Positions 45,681-56,655 of a stretch of DNA of 64,000 nt are shown here, piece by piece. The notes beneath the pieces are model-generated. The model had not been told where the DNA came from, searched no databases, and saw only the letters and a list, made by a program, of their open reading frames with translations. Source of the stretch: Shewanella yunxiaonensis (GTDB taxonomy: Bacteria; Pseudomonadota; Gammaproteobacteria; Enterobacterales; Shewanellaceae); assembly GCF_018223345.1 (NCBI RefSeq), contig NZ_CP073587.1:1957001-2021000 (forward strand). Direction: 5' to 3'. Both the position numbers and the translations under genes were made by a program. Each line of letters opens with the position of its first letter. Position 1 is the stretch's first letter.

Positions 45681-46910
45681 ATGAAAAACCTCACCCTTCC
45701 GCTGCAAGGTGCACAAATGTTATTTGTTGCCTTCGGCGCGCTGGTATTGGTCCCGCTGCTCACGGGGCTCGACGCCAGTGTTGCACTATTTACTGCCGGT
45801 ATCGGCACCCTGATATTCCAACTGGTCACTAAACGCCAAGTGCCAATCTTTCTGGCATCTTCTTTTGCCTTCATTGCGCCGATCACATACGGTGTTGGAC
45901 ACTGGGGCGTATCCGCCACCATGGGCGGATTGATCGCCGCTGGTGCTGTATACCTGGTGTTATCAACGCTGGTGAAACTGCGTGGTCCTGAATTTATAAC
46001 TCGTCTGTTGCCACCCGTTGTTGTTGGCCCGGTGATTATGATCATCGGTCTTGGGCTGGCGCCCACCGCCGTTAACATGGCCTTAGGTAAAACGGGTGAC
46101 GGCAGTGCCGTATTAGTGCCACAACAAGCCGCGCTGATGATCTCGATTGCGTCGCTGGTAACAACCATTACCGTGGCCATTTTCGCCAAAGGTTTACTGC
46201 GTTTGATGCCCATTTTAGCCGGTATTATTGTGGGCTATGTCTTAAGTCTGTTTATGGGCATTGTCGATTTTGGCGCTATTGATAATGCAGCTTGGTTCTC
46301 CATTCCAAACTTCGTTACACCTGAATTTAACTGGAAAGCCATCGCCTTTATGATCCCCGTTGCAATTGCACCAGCGGTCGAACATATCGGTGATATTGTG
46401 GCAATCTCAAATGTCACGGGGAAAGACTTCCTGCAAAAACCTGGTTTGCATCGCACCCTGGCAGGTGACGGTCTGGCAACCATGGCAGCCGTTGCCCTGG
46501 GTGGTCCACCAAATACCACGTACTCCGAAGTGACTGGTGCGGTTACCCTGACCCGCAACTTTAACCCTGTCACTATGACCTGGGCAGCCATTACTGCAAT
46601 TATCCTGGCATTTGTCGGTAAGCTAGGTGCAGCATTGCAAACAATTCCTGTGCCTGTGATGGGCGGCATTATGTGCCTGCTGTTTGGTTCCATTGCGGCT
46701 ATCGGTCTGAATTCCATGATCCGCGCGCAGGTGGATTTGGCGCAACCACGCAATTTGGCAATTGTGGGGGTTACCTTGGTATTTGGTATCGGTGGCATGG
46801 CGTTTGGTGTAGGTGATTTCAGCCTTACCGGGATCAGTCTCTGTGGTATTGTGGCGATTCTGATGAATTTGGTGTTGCCACATGATTTACCTCATCACGA
46901 GAAAGCCTGA
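45681..46910 (+). CDS. uraA: Uracil/xanthine permease (UraA family)
   Basis: A 409-residue NCS2 family transporter with about 14 membrane segments. The start MKNLTLPLQGAQMLFVAFGALVLVPLLTGLD, the QVPIFLASSFAFIAPI stretch, PVAIAPAVEHIGDIVAISNVTG (with His and Glu substrate residues) and GGPPNTTYSEVTG match UraA. It brings uracil into the cell with protons. An upstream start at 45636 would add 15 residues and is less likely. It is divergent from the DUF2066 gene, and no pyrimidine-linked neighbour is seen. Confidence 0.88.
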   Translation: MKNLTLPLQGAQMLFVAFGALVLVPLLTGLDASVALFTAGIGTLIFQLVTKRQVPIFLASSFAFIAPITYGVGHWGVSATMGGLIAAGAVYLVLSTLVKLRGPEFITRLLPPVVVGPVIMIIGLGLAPTAVNMALGKTGDGSAVLVPQQAALMISIASLVTTITVAIFAKGLLRLMPILAGIIVGYVLSLFMGIVDFGAIDNAAWFSIPNFVTPEFNWKAIAFMIPVAIAPAVEHIGDIVAISNVTGKDFLQKPGLHRTLAGDGLATMAAVALGGPPNTTYSEVTGAVTLTRNFNPVTMTWAAITAIILAFVGKLGAALQTIPVPVMGGIMCLLFGSIAAIGLNSMIRAQVDLAQPRNLAIVGVTLVFGIGGMAFGVGDFSLTGISLCGIVAILMNLVLPHDLPHHEKA

Positions 46911-46920
46911 TCATTGCCTT

Positions 46921-46954
46921 ATCAAAAAGCCGCTCAATTGAGCGGCTTTTTGAT
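46921..46954. terminator. Bidirectional terminator between uraA and ruvB
   Basis: A perfect 34-base palindrome with core AGCCGCTCAATTGAGCGGCT and flanking A-run and T-run; it serves both converging genes. Confidence 0.95.
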
Positions 46955-46964
46955 GTCAGATACC

Positions 46965-47972
46965 CTACTCCGGTTTCATTATGCCGAAATGGCGATATGC
47001 ACGGTCAGTAGCGATACGGCCTCGCGGCGTCCGCTGAATAAATCCCTGCTGAATTAAGAATGGCTCCAATACGTCTTCAATAGTTTCGCGCTCTTCACCA
47101 ATTGCCGCAGCCACGTTATCCAATCCTACCGGACCGCCCATAAACTTATCGATAATCGCCAGTAACAGCTTGCGGTCCATGTAGTCAAAGCCTTCTCCGT
47201 CCACATCCAGCATGTCCAGCGCCTGTTGCGCCACAGTCTGGGTAATACGGCCATCATGTTTAACTTCAGCAAAATCTCGCACCCGCCGCAACAACCGATT
47301 GGCAATACGCGGAGTGCCGCGGGAACGACAAGCAATTTCTCTGGCGCCATCCTGTTCTAACGGCAGTCCCAGCATCGAAGCGGACCGTGTCACAATAGTG
47401 CTAAGATCGTCCACATTGTAAAACTCTAACCGCAGCGGGATCCCGAAACGTGCACGCAATGGCGAAGTCAACGCTCCAGCACGGGTGGTCGCGCCGATCA
47501 ATGTAAACGGAGGAATATCCAGTTTGATAGAACGCGCAGCCGGGCCTTCACCAATCATGATGTCTAACTGATAATCTTCCATTGCGGGATAAAGAATTTC
47601 TTCAACCACAGGGCTTAACCGATGGATTTCATCGATAAACAGCACATCGCCAGCTTCGAGATTAGTCAGCAGTGCCGCTAAGTCACCCGCTTTTTCCAAC
47701 ACCGGACCGGAAGTGGACTTGATGTTCACGCCCATTTCATTAGCAACAATCATCGCCAAGGTGGTTTTACCCAATCCTGGCGGGCCATAGATCAACATGT
47801 GATCTAAGGCTTCGTTACGGTTTTTGGCTGCCTGAATAAATACTTTCAGTTGAGTTCTGGCTTCATTCTGCCCGGTGTATTCATCCAGCAGTTTTGGCCG
47901 CATGGCGCGGTCGATCAACTCTTCCTGCGGATTGTTACTGTGGGGCTGAATCAGTCTGTCTGCCTCAATCAT
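46965..47972 (-). CDS. ruvB: Holliday junction branch migration helicase RuvB
   Basis: The 335-residue AAA+ motor of the RuvAB complex drives branch migration of Holliday junctions. Walker A GPPGLGKT (63-70), Walker [12 protein letters not shown], and the sensor/arginine-finger region [21 protein letters not shown] are all present, followed by the C-terminal winged-helix domain. It lies 15 bases after ruvA and ends at a strong terminator. No LexA box was found before the ruv genes. Confidence 0.97.
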   Translation of the reverse strand: MIEADRLIQPHSNNPQEELIDRAMRPKLLDEYTGQNEARTQLKVFIQAAKNRNEALDHMLIYGPPGLGKTTLAMIVANEMGVNIKSTSGPVLEKAGDLAALLTNLEAGDVLFIDEIHRLSPVVEEILYPAMEDYQLDIMIGEGPAARSIKLDIPPFTLIGATTRAGALTSPLRARFGIPLRLEFYNVDDLSTIVTRSASMLGLPLEQDGAREIACRSRGTPRIANRLLRRVRDFAEVKHDGRITQTVAQQALDMLDVDGEGFDYMDRKLLLAIIDKFMGGPVGLDNVAAAIGEERETIEDVLEPFLIQQGFIQRTPRGRIATDRAYRHFGIMKPE

Positions 47973-47987
47973 AACCAGGCCTCATGC

Positions 47988-48602
47988 TTATAACATCGAT
48001 TTAAGCGCAGCTTTAATAAGGGTTTCAGAATCCATCCCCTCTTCAAAAGCTGATGATACCGCTTTACTGGCTTGTGCCGGTTTGTAACCCAGCGCCAGCA
48101 AAGCCGCCATAGCATCTTCTTCGGCACTGTTGATAATGGGCGGCGCATAATTGGATTTGAGCACAAACTCACGTTCGTTACCGCTGGCAGTTTCCAGCAG
48201 GCTCTTGAGTTTATCGCGCATTTCTACCAATAAACGCTCGGCGGTTTTTTTACCCACACCGGGAAGTTTCACCAACGTGGCAATATCATCACGCTCGACA
48301 CAATTGACAAACTCTTGGGCGGTCATGCCTGACAAAATGGTTAACGCCAGTTTCGGACCAACACCGTTAGCTTTGATCAGCAACCGGAACAGCGACCGCT
48401 CCTGTTTGGTGATGAAACCATACAAAAGTTGCGCATCTTCCCGCACCACGAAATGGGTGTAAATGGTTGCCGCCTGGTTCAATTCTGGTAGTTCGTAAAA
48501 GCTGGTGAGCGGCATCTGCAATTCATAGCCAACCCCCTGCACATCCAACAGCACATCCGGAGCCTGTTTTTCCAGCAGAATACCGTGTAAACGCCCTATC
48601 AT
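47988..48602 (-). CDS. ruvA: Holliday junction branch migration DNA-binding protein RuvA
   Basis: RuvA (204 residues) binds four-way junctions as a tetramer and recruits RuvB. The N-terminal OB fold starts [27 protein letters not shown], helix-hairpin-helix motifs follow ([13 protein letters not shown] and [16 protein letters not shown]), and the C-terminal RuvB-contacting domain contains [16 protein letters not shown]. Its start overlaps the ruvC stop by 4 bases, so translation is coupled. Confidence 0.97.
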   Translation of the reverse strand: MIGRLHGILLEKQAPDVLLDVQGVGYELQMPLTSFYELPELNQAATIYTHFVVREDAQLLYGFITKQERSLFRLLIKANGVGPKLALTILSGMTAQEFVNCVERDDIATLVKLPGVGKKTAERLLVEMRDKLKSLLETASGNEREFVLKSNYAPPIINSAEEDAMAALLALGYKPAQASKAVSSAFEEGMDSETLIKAALKSML

Positions 48603-49120
48603 TTATATCTTCCGTAAGTTCTGATACTTGCCTTGCCGCCAAGAGAGACCAGGCTCTGACAGGTATGATAATGACACAGTGCCACGCTGAGTGCATCTGC
48701 GGCATCCGCCTGCGGTTTTGCGGGTAGTTGCAACAGGTGCTGGATCATATGCTGTACCTGGGTCTTCTGAGCGCGGCCAGTACCGACAATGGCGCTTTTA
48801 ATTTGCGTGGCGGAGTACTCTGACACCGGTAATCCTGCCACGGTAGCTGCAACAATTGCCGCACCACGCGCTTGACCAAGTTTAAGTGCAGAGTCAGCAT
48901 TTTTTGCCATAAACACTCGCTCAATTGCGAGCTGTTCGGGTTGATACTGACGAATAATTTCAGAAATGCCGTCGAAAATCTGTTTCAGCCGAGAGGGAAG
49001 ATCTTCTGAGGATGTGCGAATGCAGCCACTGCCTAAGTAAAGCTGGTGTCGTCCCTGACACTGGATAACACCGTAACCGGTGATCCGAGAGCCAGGGTCA
49101 ACACCCAGGATAATCGACAT
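48599..49120 (-). CDS. ruvC: Crossover junction endodeoxyribonuclease RuvC
   Basis: RuvC (173 residues) cuts Holliday junctions. Acidic catalytic residues are visible: Asp8 in ILGVDPGSR, Glu in [15 protein letters not shown], and the [12 protein letters not shown] pair near the C-terminus. It overlaps ruvA by 4 bases and follows yebC by 8 bases, so yebC-ruvC-ruvA-ruvB form one operon, downstream of aspS. Confidence 0.97.
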   Translation of the reverse strand: MSIILGVDPGSRITGYGVIQCQGRHQLYLGSGCIRTSSEDLPSRLKQIFDGISEIIRQYQPEQLAIERVFMAKNADSALKLGQARGAAIVAATVAGLPVSEYSATQIKSAIVGTGRAQKTQVQHMIQHLLQLPAKPQADAADALSVALCHYHTCQSLVSLGGKASIRTYGRYK

Positions 49121-49128
49121 AAGCCGCC

Positions 49129-49878
49129 TTATACGTCCAGTTTTTCCATGATTTCGTCTGAGATTTCACCATTATGGTAAACCTCTTGTACGTCATCATG
49201 GTCTTCCAGCATATCGATAAGACGTAGGAATTTAGGGGCAGTTTCTTCGTCTAATTCTGCTTTCGTAGAAGGCACCATAGTCACTTCAGCGTTAACTGAC
49301 TCAAAACCCGCCGCATCCAGTGCATCTTTCACTGCACCAAACGCACTTGGTGTGGTGTAAACATCAACGGAACTGTCGTCATTGACCACAACATCGTCGG
49401 CACCCGCTTCCAGTGCGGCTTCCATTATGGCATCTTCGTCGGTACCTTCATCATAGGAGATAACGCCCTGTTTGGTGAACAGGTAAGCAACTGAACCATC
49501 AGTACCTAAATTACCACCGGATTTGTTAAAGGCATTACGGACGCCGGTCACCGAACGATTGCGGTTGTCGGTCATACATTCCACCATTACTGCAGTGCCA
49601 CCTGGGCCATAACCTTCATACACGATGGTTTCCAGATTTTCGCCATCCAGTTCACCAGCACCACGTTTGATCGCACGATCCACGGTATCGCGAGTCATGT
49701 TGTTGGACAGGGCTTTGTCTATCGCTGCACGCAATCGAGGGTTAGAATCGGGATCAGGGCCACCTTCACGGGCACTGACAGTCAGTTCCCGGATAAATTT
49801 GGTGAAAAGCTTACCGCGCTTAGCGTCTTGACGACCTTTGCGGTGTTTGATGTTGGCCCATTTACTATGACCTGCCAT
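49129..49878 (-). CDS. yebC: YebC/PmpR family transcriptional regulator or ribosome factor
   Basis: The 249-residue protein begins [21 protein letters not shown], the signature of the YebC family, with [17 protein letters not shown] and the acidic C-terminal half ([21 protein letters not shown]). The family was long annotated as transcriptional regulators; recent work also assigns a role to some members in translating polyproline stretches. Its position between aspS and ruvC is conserved with E. coli. Confidence 0.95.
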   Translation of the reverse strand: MAGHSKWANIKHRKGRQDAKRGKLFTKFIRELTVSAREGGPDPDSNPRLRAAIDKALSNNMTRDTVDRAIKRGAGELDGENLETIVYEGYGPGGTAVMVECMTDNRNRSVTGVRNAFNKSGGNLGTDGSVAYLFTKQGVISYDEGTDEDAIMEAALEAGADDVVVNDDSSVDVYTTPSAFGAVKDALDAAGFESVNAEVTMVPSTKAELDEETAPKFLRLIDMLEDHDDVQEVYHNGEISDEIMEKLDV

Positions 49879-49925
49879 AAATCACTCCTCATGCTATCAG
49901 GCAAACACTGGCCTGATATAAACAG

Positions 49926-49946
49926 ACCGAGGCCACGGGCCCCGGT
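49926..49946 (-). terminator. Hairpin between aspS and yebC
   Basis: ACCGAGGCC and GGCCCCGGT (one G-T pair) form a 9-base stem with a 3-base loop. The T content after it on the minus strand is weak, so it may be partial termination or mRNA processing inside the operon. Confidence 0.4.
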
Positions 49947-49970
49947 TTGATTGCGGGTTAAACACTATAA

Positions 49971-51749
49971 TTATTCAGCTTTATCGCTGTTTTTTGCCAC
50001 TACATTGATACCAAGTTCCGCCAACTGTTGAGGGTTAGCAGGACTTGGAGCATTTGTCAGTGGACAAGCCGCCGTAGTGGTTTTCGGGAACGCCATCACA
50101 TCACGGATGGAACTGGCACCGGTCATCAACATCACCATGCGGTCAAGGCCAAACGCCAGGCCTGCATGTGGCGGAGTACCATAGCGCAGTGCTTCCAGCA
50201 AGAAGCCGAATTTTTCCTGCGCTTCCTGTTCTTCAATTCCCAGAATATTAAATACAGTAGCCTGCATTTTCTGCTTATGAATACGTACAGAACCGCCACC
50301 TAATTCCACGCCATTGAGCACCATATCGTATGCATCGGAGACTGCGGCGCCAGGGTTGGCGGCCAGTTCTTCGGCCGTCACCGAACTTGGAGCGGTGAAA
50401 GGATGGTGCACGGCATGCCAGCCGCCATCGGCCTTCTCGAACATCGGGAAGTCGATCACCCACAACGGACGCCACTCACCTTGCAGCAGATTGAAATCCT
50501 GACCCAGTTTCAAACGTAGCGCACCCATCGCCTCTGCCACAACGGTAGCATTATCCGCACCAAACAGCAGAATGTCGCCGCTCTGAGCTTCAGTGCGCGC
50601 CAGCAGTGCTTTTACTACGTCTTCATTGAGGAACTTGAGAATTGGTGATTGGATGCCATCCATTCCAGCCGCCAGATCATTGACCTTCATCCATGCCAGA
50701 CCTTTAGCACCAAACACACTGATATATTTACCATAGTCATCAATCTGTTTACGTGACATGGCAGCGCCGCCCGGTACCCGAATGGTGACTACGCGACCTT
50801 CTGGATCATTTGCCGGGCCTTTAAATACGGCAAATTCTACATCTTTAACAAGGTCTGCAATATCGACCAATTCCAGCGGGTTACGCAGATCTGGCTTATC
50901 AGAACCAAAACGGCGCATGGCTTCCTGCCAGGTCATTACTGGGAATTTACCGAGATCAACATTCAGCAGTTCCAGGAACAGACCACGCACCATCTCTTCA
51001 GTGATTTCACGTACCTGATCGGATGTCAGAAACGAGGTTTCAATATCAATCTGCGTAAACTCAGGCTGGCGGTCAGCACGCAGGTCTTCGTCTCGGAAGC
51101 ACTTAACGATCTGATAGTAGCGGTCAAAACCTGACATCATCAGCAACTGTTTGAACAGCTGTGGTGATTGAGGCAAGGCAAAGAATTCACCTTTATAGGT
51201 GCGACTCGGCACCAAATAGTCACGCGCACCTTCTGGAGTTGCTTTTGTCAGAATGGGCGTTTCAATATCCAAGAAACCGTGAGTGTCTAAAAACCGACGA
51301 ACAGCACTAGTCACTTGTGCGCGGAAGATTAACCGTTGCGTCATCTCAGGACGACGCAAATCCAGGTAACGATACTTCAGACGCTGTTCTTCACTGTTAT
51401 TCTGGTAGTTATCCATACTCAGCGGTAGCGGATCAGCAGCGTTTATAATCGTCAGTTCTGTTCCCAGCACTTCGATTTCGCCAGTGCGCATTTGACTGTT
51501 TACCTGGCTGTCAGGGCGTGCTCGGACGATCCCTTTTACCTGCACACAGAATTCAGCACGCAGACTGCTGGCAACTTTGAACACCTCTGGCATATCCGGG
51601 TCGTAAACCACTTGGATCAAACCTTCACGGTCACGTAGATCCAAAAATATTACGCCACCGAGGTCACGGCTACGATTAACCCACCCTGCCAGGGTGACTT
51701 CTTGTCCAACGTGAGACTTATTAACGTCCCCACAATAATGGCTGCGCAT
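49971..51749 (-). CDS. aspS: Aspartyl-tRNA synthetase
   Basis: The 592-residue bacterial-type class II synthetase charges tRNA-Asp. The N-terminal OB anticodon domain ([24 protein letters not shown]) is followed by motif 1 ([25 protein letters not shown]), motif 2 ([25 protein letters not shown]) and motif 3 ([15 protein letters not shown]); the GAD insertion domain lies between 2 and 3. Length and motifs match the E. coli enzyme (590). It is the first gene of a run continuing into yebC and ruv. Confidence 0.97.
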   Translation of the reverse strand: MRSHYCGDVNKSHVGQEVTLAGWVNRSRDLGGVIFLDLRDREGLIQVVYDPDMPEVFKVASSLRAEFCVQVKGIVRARPDSQVNSQMRTGEIEVLGTELTIINAADPLPLSMDNYQNNSEEQRLKYRYLDLRRPEMTQRLIFRAQVTSAVRRFLDTHGFLDIETPILTKATPEGARDYLVPSRTYKGEFFALPQSPQLFKQLLMMSGFDRYYQIVKCFRDEDLRADRQPEFTQIDIETSFLTSDQVREITEEMVRGLFLELLNVDLGKFPVMTWQEAMRRFGSDKPDLRNPLELVDIADLVKDVEFAVFKGPANDPEGRVVTIRVPGGAAMSRKQIDDYGKYISVFGAKGLAWMKVNDLAAGMDGIQSPILKFLNEDVVKALLARTEAQSGDILLFGADNATVVAEAMGALRLKLGQDFNLLQGEWRPLWVIDFPMFEKADGGWHAVHHPFTAPSSVTAEELAANPGAAVSDAYDMVLNGVELGGGSVRIHKQKMQATVFNILGIEEQEAQEKFGFLLEALRYGTPPHAGLAFGLDRMVMLMTGASSIRDVMAFPKTTTAACPLTNAPSPANPQQLAELGINVVAKNSDKAE

Positions 51750-52048
51750 CTTGTTATCCTTTGTTGCTGCCGGATGGCGCCGGAATGAATTACAAAAATA
51801 AGGGCGGCATTATATGAAAAAACTGCCGTTTACCAAAGCCCTTCTGTTTCAGACGGTGAAGTATCAAACACTTTATCTAGTTTGGCTATAGCTTGCCTCC
51901 TGTCCTACATGTAAACGTACAAAAATCCGACAACCGCCCCTATCTCATCAACGTTCGGTGGCTATGGCAAGGTCTAGTGTTAGCGAAGCTTGATGCGAAG
52001 CGTTAGCTTTCGGTAAAATGCGCAGGTTTTCCCCTATCAGACATATCC
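51750..52048. other. 299-base divergent gap between aspS and cmoA
   Basis: Upstream regions of both genes. A TGTAAACGTACA semi-palindrome is at about 51909-51920, but I cannot link it to a regulator. Nothing else recognised. Confidence 0.3.
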
Positions 52049-52780
52049 ATGAACAGTTCTCAGGACACTATTTACGCGACCGCACATACTCAGGTTGCCG
52101 ACTTTGCTTTTGATGACCGGGTTGCCGGCGTCTTTAGTGACATGATCAAACGCTCTGTCCCCGGTTACGGACAGATAGTTGCCACTATCGGTGACTATGC
52201 AAAAAGGTTAGTTCAGCCCAATAGCAACATTTATGATCTGGGTTGTTCGCTCGGCGCGGCGACGTTAAGTATTCGGCGGCATATTGAGGGGCGACATTGC
52301 CGTATCATCGCCGTGGATAGTTCCGAAGCGATGATCGATCGCTGCCGTGAAAATCTGGCAGCTTATGTCAGCCATACAGATGTAGAGCTAAAGTGTGCTG
52401 ACATTCGTGATATCCAGATTGAGAATGCTTCGTTGGTAGTGCTCAATTTCACCTTGCAATTTTTACCACCGGAAGAACGTGATGCGCTATTAAGCCATAT
52501 CTATCAAGGGCTATTGCCTGGTGGAGCATTGATTCTTTCCGAGAAACTGCGTTTCTCCGATGACACAATTCAGCAGTTGCTGGATGCGCAACATCTGGAT
52601 TTCAAACGCGCCAATGGTTATAGCGAACTGGAAATCAGTCAAAAACGCAGTGCACTGGAAAATGTTATGAAAACCGACACGCTCGAGCAACACTATGCTC
52701 GATTTACCAATGCCGGTTTTACCCATGCTAACGTCTGGTTTCAATGCTTTAATTTTGCCTCAATGGTGGCAGTCAAGTGA
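52049..52780 (+). CDS. cmoA: Carboxy-S-adenosyl-L-methionine synthase CmoA
   Basis: CmoA (243 residues) uses prephenate to convert SAM into carboxy-SAM. The methyltransferase fold shows [16 protein letters not shown] as motif [13 protein letters not shown] acidic motif II ([13 protein letters not shown]) and [13 protein letters not shown]. Together with CmoB it makes 5-oxyacetyluridine at the wobble position of several tRNAs. Its stop overlaps the cmoB GTG start. Confidence 0.95.
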   Translation: MNSSQDTIYATAHTQVADFAFDDRVAGVFSDMIKRSVPGYGQIVATIGDYAKRLVQPNSNIYDLGCSLGAATLSIRRHIEGRHCRIIAVDSSEAMIDRCRENLAAYVSHTDVELKCADIRDIQIENASLVVLNFTLQFLPPEERDALLSHIYQGLLPGGALILSEKLRFSDDTIQQLLDAQHLDFKRANGYSELEISQKRSALENVMKTDTLEQHYARFTNAGFTHANVWFQCFNFASMVAVK

Positions 52781-53745
52781 TCAGTTTCAGCGGATTTTAT
52801 CGGGATATCGCCGATTCCCAACTTAGTATTCTGTTAGAGAGTTTACCGGCCAAGATCGGTAACTGGCAGCGAGAAAACAACAATGGCTCACTTCCCAAGT
52901 GGGAAAAAGTCTTGGCAAAACTCAATTATCCAACGCCGGATCAGCTGGATCTTAAAGATAGTGTCAGCATTGGCAGTGGTGCCCAGCTATCAGCAGGACA
53001 ACGTGAAAAATTAGAGAATCTGCTGCAACTACTGCATCCCTGGCGGAAAGGTCCGTTCGATATTCATGGCATTCATATTGATACTGAATGGCGTTCTGAC
53101 TGGAAGTGGGAGCGGATAGCTCCCCATATCAGCCCGTTGCAATCTCGCACCGTGTTGGATGTGGGTTGCGGTAGTGGTTATCACATGTGGCGAATGTTTG
53201 GTGCCGGTGCCAGAATGGTTGTGGGGATTGATCCCTCGCCTTTGTTTCTCTGTCAGTTTGAAGCCGTCAAAAAGCTCGCCGGTAGTGAATATCCCGTGCA
53301 CCTGCTGCCATTAGGTATCGAAGAGATGCCGGCATCAGAGGCGTTTGACACGGTGTTTTCCATGGGCGTGTTGTATCACCGTAAGTCACCGATTGATCAC
53401 CTGCTGCAACTCCATGACCAGTTGCGTGATGGCGGGGAACTGGTACTGGAAACGCTGGTCATCGATGGTGATGAGCAAGCGGTATTGGTTCCAGAAGATC
53501 GCTACGGCAAAATGAATAATGTATGGTTCATCCCGTCTGTTGCTGCCTTAGAACGGTGGCTAAGACGATGTGATTTTAAAGATATCCGCTGTGTTAACCT
53601 TGATGTGACATCACTGGCGGAACAACGCTCAACGCCTTGGATGCGGAACGAGTCACTTGTTGATTACCTCGATCCGAACAATGTCGATTATACGGTTGAA
53701 GGCTATCCTGCACCTAAGAGGGCTACCATTATCGCCGTAAAATAA
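52777..53745 (+). CDS. cmoB: tRNA U34 carboxymethyltransferase CmoB
   Basis: CmoB (322 residues) transfers the carboxymethyl group from carboxy-SAM to 5-hydroxyuridine-34 of tRNA. Visible: the [23 protein letters not shown] substrate region, SAM motif [15 protein letters not shown] and the [17 protein letters not shown] segment. It starts with GTG at 52777, overlapping the cmoA stop by 4 bases. The length equals the family norm (about 323). Confidence 0.96.
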   Translation: MISFSGFYRDIADSQLSILLESLPAKIGNWQRENNNGSLPKWEKVLAKLNYPTPDQLDLKDSVSIGSGAQLSAGQREKLENLLQLLHPWRKGPFDIHGIHIDTEWRSDWKWERIAPHISPLQSRTVLDVGCGSGYHMWRMFGAGARMVVGIDPSPLFLCQFEAVKKLAGSEYPVHLLPLGIEEMPASEAFDTVFSMGVLYHRKSPIDHLLQLHDQLRDGGELVLETLVIDGDEQAVLVPEDRYGKMNNVWFIPSVAALERWLRRCDFKDIRCVNLDVTSLAEQRSTPWMRNESLVDYLDPNNVDYTVEGYPAPKRATIIAVK

Positions 53746-53834
53746 TGGCATCGTTTTGCATGGACGCATTCAACTTAGCGTTCACCGTCATGGGATGACA
53801 TTGCCGAACATCTGATGCCAAAAGGATATATTAT

Positions 53835-55595
53835 TTGCTCATGCAAAAAATTTTGATGCTGTTGTTGAAACTAATATGCGGATGCACATTAGTTTTACTG
53901 ACGTTACCAGCGCGTGCGACAGCGGCCGCCGCCGTACCGTTGCTGGTCAATCAGTGTCTCAATTACAGTACCGATTTCCATCCTGATTTCAGCTCTATCA
54001 TCACCTTAGAACGACAAACGATCGGTCTGCAAAACATTAATGATCAGGTAAATTATTACCGTAGTTTTGTACTACCAGAAGCCGCACAGGAAGCCTTGCT
54101 GCAGTGTCAACTTGCCGTGGCAGATGCGGTAAATCGCGTTCTGATCAGTCCTCAATTGCGCCCTATTCTTGACGATTTACAACGCAGTAACGAACTGTCG
54201 CACCACCGTCTGGCGGCAAAGTTTCAGTATCTTTTAGCGCATCAGTTACCTTTGTCGGAAAAAGCCAAACTCAGTACGGCACAAGCCAGTATCCGCCAGC
54301 ATCTGAAGAGTAATAACTTTCAGCTGGATTGGGGCAGCTGCGCCTTGGCTGTTACGACACCGACGGTTCAAAAAAAATCGCTGTCTGATCATCGCGACGA
54401 CACTACAGAAGCTAAAGATGCTGCAGCGCCTGAACCTTTAGTGCGTAATATTGCGACTTATATGCTCCAACAATCAGATGAAGATTGTCGAAAGCTAGTT
54501 TGGCGCAAATACCAGGCCCGCGCTAAAAGTAGTAATCAGACAATGCTAACCACTGTGCAACAACTGCGGCTACAGCAAGCACAAAATGCCGGCTATAACT
54601 CCTACGTCGACTATTTGCTTGCAGAACAACTCATGGGTTCGGCTGATAACCTATCAAATTTTCTGAATGCTTTTTCGCAGCGATTAGATATCGCCCCATG
54701 GAATATTGGGAAGGAATTAACTGATTTAAAAATAACGAAAATTAATAAAATTTCAGCTGATGATTTCATGCAAACCGTATCACAGCGACTGGCCAATATT
54801 GGCATTACCCATGAAAATATTGATAAACGTTGGATGCGTTTGTGGTATCGCGGGCGGTTGCTTGGAGAGTTGTTAATCGCGACAGCCCCCAAGAATCGCC
54901 ATATTTTGATCCGTCGCAGTGTCATCGGGCAGCAAGCAGGACAAAGCCAGCTTGAATTAAAAGCCGAGCTAAAAACTTTACGTGATTACCAAACCGCAGT
55001 ATCCGCCTTAAGCGAGGCACTGACACAGTTAGCCGCTGGAGGCCGTTTTTACCTCGATAACGGTTTTACGTTACCGCAGGATGCTGGTCGTATTGGTGAA
55101 TTATGGCTAGAAGATTATTTGAGTCAGGGCTTTTCGCAACAATTACGACCCTCACCGGACAGTCGTGAACAACTGGCGGAAAGTTACCGCCAGCACATGG
55201 CGCTTTTCCATGCTTATGTCGCCCTTGAATTTTATCAGACCCCGAACAAACAACCGTCAACTTCCCTGTTTAGTCACTTATTTGCGGGACAATGGCCAGA
55301 GGTGCATGATTACGCCTACTCATTTGCGGATATTGCAGACACCGGCCCCTTAATTTACGAGTCACTTTGGCAACAGTTTGTAGCAGATGCAATCTATCAA
55401 ACGACTGCCAACTGTGCCCCAGAGAAGTTATTTGAAGTGTTGATCGTGAATGAAAATGGCGCAGATATTCGCCAAACCTTGTTTGATATCTGGGGGCCTG
55501 ACGCCGTTACTCGATTAATTGCCCAGATCCAGCAAGGACAATTTCACCCCGATCATCTGCCCCAATGGTGCCCTTTAGACAAATTCACGCCATAA
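53835..55595 (+). CDS. Exported M3-peptidase-like protein lacking the HExxH motif
   Basis: The 586-residue protein has a signal peptide (about 1-30) and a helical body resembling M3 oligopeptidases (Dcp/OpdA): RKLVWRKYQARAKSS, VQQLRLQQAQNAGYNSYVDYLLAEQLMGSADNLSNFLNAF, and a C-terminal PLIYESLWQQFVADAIYQ like the closing GYYSYLWA..LA.D region. Where the family has TLxHExGHAxH, this sequence reads ALSEALTQL (Ser393, Glu394, Thr397), so both zinc histidines are gone. It is probably a catalytically inactive relative with a binding role. The start TTG has AAAGGA 8 bases upstream; an ATG at 53841 is the alternative. Confidence 0.65.
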   Translation: MLMQKILMLLLKLICGCTLVLLTLPARATAAAAVPLLVNQCLNYSTDFHPDFSSIITLERQTIGLQNINDQVNYYRSFVLPEAAQEALLQCQLAVADAVNRVLISPQLRPILDDLQRSNELSHHRLAAKFQYLLAHQLPLSEKAKLSTAQASIRQHLKSNNFQLDWGSCALAVTTPTVQKKSLSDHRDDTTEAKDAAAPEPLVRNIATYMLQQSDEDCRKLVWRKYQARAKSSNQTMLTTVQQLRLQQAQNAGYNSYVDYLLAEQLMGSADNLSNFLNAFSQRLDIAPWNIGKELTDLKITKINKISADDFMQTVSQRLANIGITHENIDKRWMRLWYRGRLLGELLIATAPKNRHILIRRSVIGQQAGQSQLELKAELKTLRDYQTAVSALSEALTQLAAGGRFYLDNGFTLPQDAGRIGELWLEDYLSQGFSQQLRPSPDSREQLAESYRQHMALFHAYVALEFYQTPNKQPSTSLFSHLFAGQWPEVHDYAYSFADIADTGPLIYESLWQQFVADAIYQTTANCAPEKLFEVLIVNENGADIRQTLFDIWGPDAVTRLIAQIQQGQFHPDHLPQWCPLDKFTP

Positions 55596-55728
55596 CCAAC
55601 CGCTTTCACTAACGAAAACACATAATTTGTCACCCAGATCATTATCTGTGCCTCATCTAGTGAATTTTGTTTGAATATTTCGAAAGAAATTAGCATGATG
55701 GGGGTCAATTCAGTTAATTTTTACGATT

Positions 55729-56634
55729 ATGCACAGACCTAAATCCACGCTAGAACAATGGCGTATTCTGCAAGCAGTTGTTGATTATGGTGGTTACGCG
55801 CAGGCAGCAGATAAGCTGAATAAGAGTCAATCATCACTCAATCATGCTGTTGCTAAACTGCAGTCTCAATTAGGTATTCAATTGCTCGAAGTGCGTGGAC
55901 GCAAAGCGTATCTCACTGAACAAGGTGAAGTGTTGCTGCGCCGGTCGCGTCATGTGACCCAAGCAGTCAGTGAGTTGGAACAACTGGCCAATAACCTCGA
56001 ACAGGGGTGGGAACCTACGCTCGCCATCGCCCGAGAATTGGTGTATCCAATGGATAAGTTAACTGATGCGTTAGCCGCATTTCTGCCCGAAAGTCGAGGA
56101 ACTCGAGTGACCGTTGTTGATACCGTCATCAATGGTACCAATGAACTGATCCAGAATAATCAAGTGGATTTAGCCATTTGCGGTACACCACCGAAAGGTT
56201 ACATTGCACAGCCGCTTTGTGACCTTGATTTCTATTTGGTTTGTCATCCTTCCCATCCACTGGCGCTGACACCTGAACTGGAAGATGATCATATTCTTGC
56301 GCAGCACTTGCAGATTGTGATTAAAGATACAGGCGTGAACCCGCAGCAAGAAACGGGTTGGCTTAAAGCGGAGCAACGCTGGACCGTTAGCAATTTTCAT
56401 GAGGCTAAGGTGATCCTCAGTAAGGGTATTGGCTTCTGTTGGGTTCCTGCACATTTGGTGGAAAAAGAATTAGCAGCTGGCGAACTGGTTCGGTTAAAGA
56501 TTAAAGGTTCGAACTCTCGCAGAATTGTGCTGACGTTGGTGGTACCGCAGCGCGATAAACAAGGCCCAGCGTCTAAGTTACTGGAATCATTGATCCTGGC
56601 GCTTCATGGTGAAAAACCTTTAGCCACAAGTTAA
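55729..56634 (+). CDS. LysR family transcriptional regulator
   Basis: The 301-residue protein begins with a winged helix-turn-helix (LEQWRILQAVVDYGGYAQAADKLNKSQSSLNHAVAKLQSQLG, about residues 8-51), followed by the linker helix and a type 2 periplasmic-binding effector domain (PTLAIARELVYPM, VDLAICGTPP, KGIGFCWVPAHLV). Such regulators often control a divergent neighbour, but here the upstream gene runs the same way, with a 133-base gap, so the target is unknown. It converges on the SprA-related gene. Confidence 0.9.
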   Translation: MHRPKSTLEQWRILQAVVDYGGYAQAADKLNKSQSSLNHAVAKLQSQLGIQLLEVRGRKAYLTEQGEVLLRRSRHVTQAVSELEQLANNLEQGWEPTLAIARELVYPMDKLTDALAAFLPESRGTRVTVVDTVINGTNELIQNNQVDLAICGTPPKGYIAQPLCDLDFYLVCHPSHPLALTPELEDDHILAQHLQIVIKDTGVNPQQETGWLKAEQRWTVSNFHEAKVILSKGIGFCWVPAHLVEKELAAGELVRLKIKGSNSRRIVLTLVVPQRDKQGPASKLLESLILALHGEKPLATS

Positions 56635-56655
56635 CCCGGTTCTGACCAAAATCCA

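Noticed and set aside
45569..46798. Two long minus-strand open frames (about 214 and 187 codons) inside uraA
   Set aside because: They lie opposite the uraA coding sequence, have Pro/Thr/Arg-rich non-globular translations and no ribosome sites; they are mirror frames of a GC-biased membrane-protein gene.
48590..49130. Expected LexA (SOS) box before ruvA or ruvC
   Set aside because: No CTGT-N8-ACAG type palindrome is present; ruvC and ruvA overlap, leaving no room for one.
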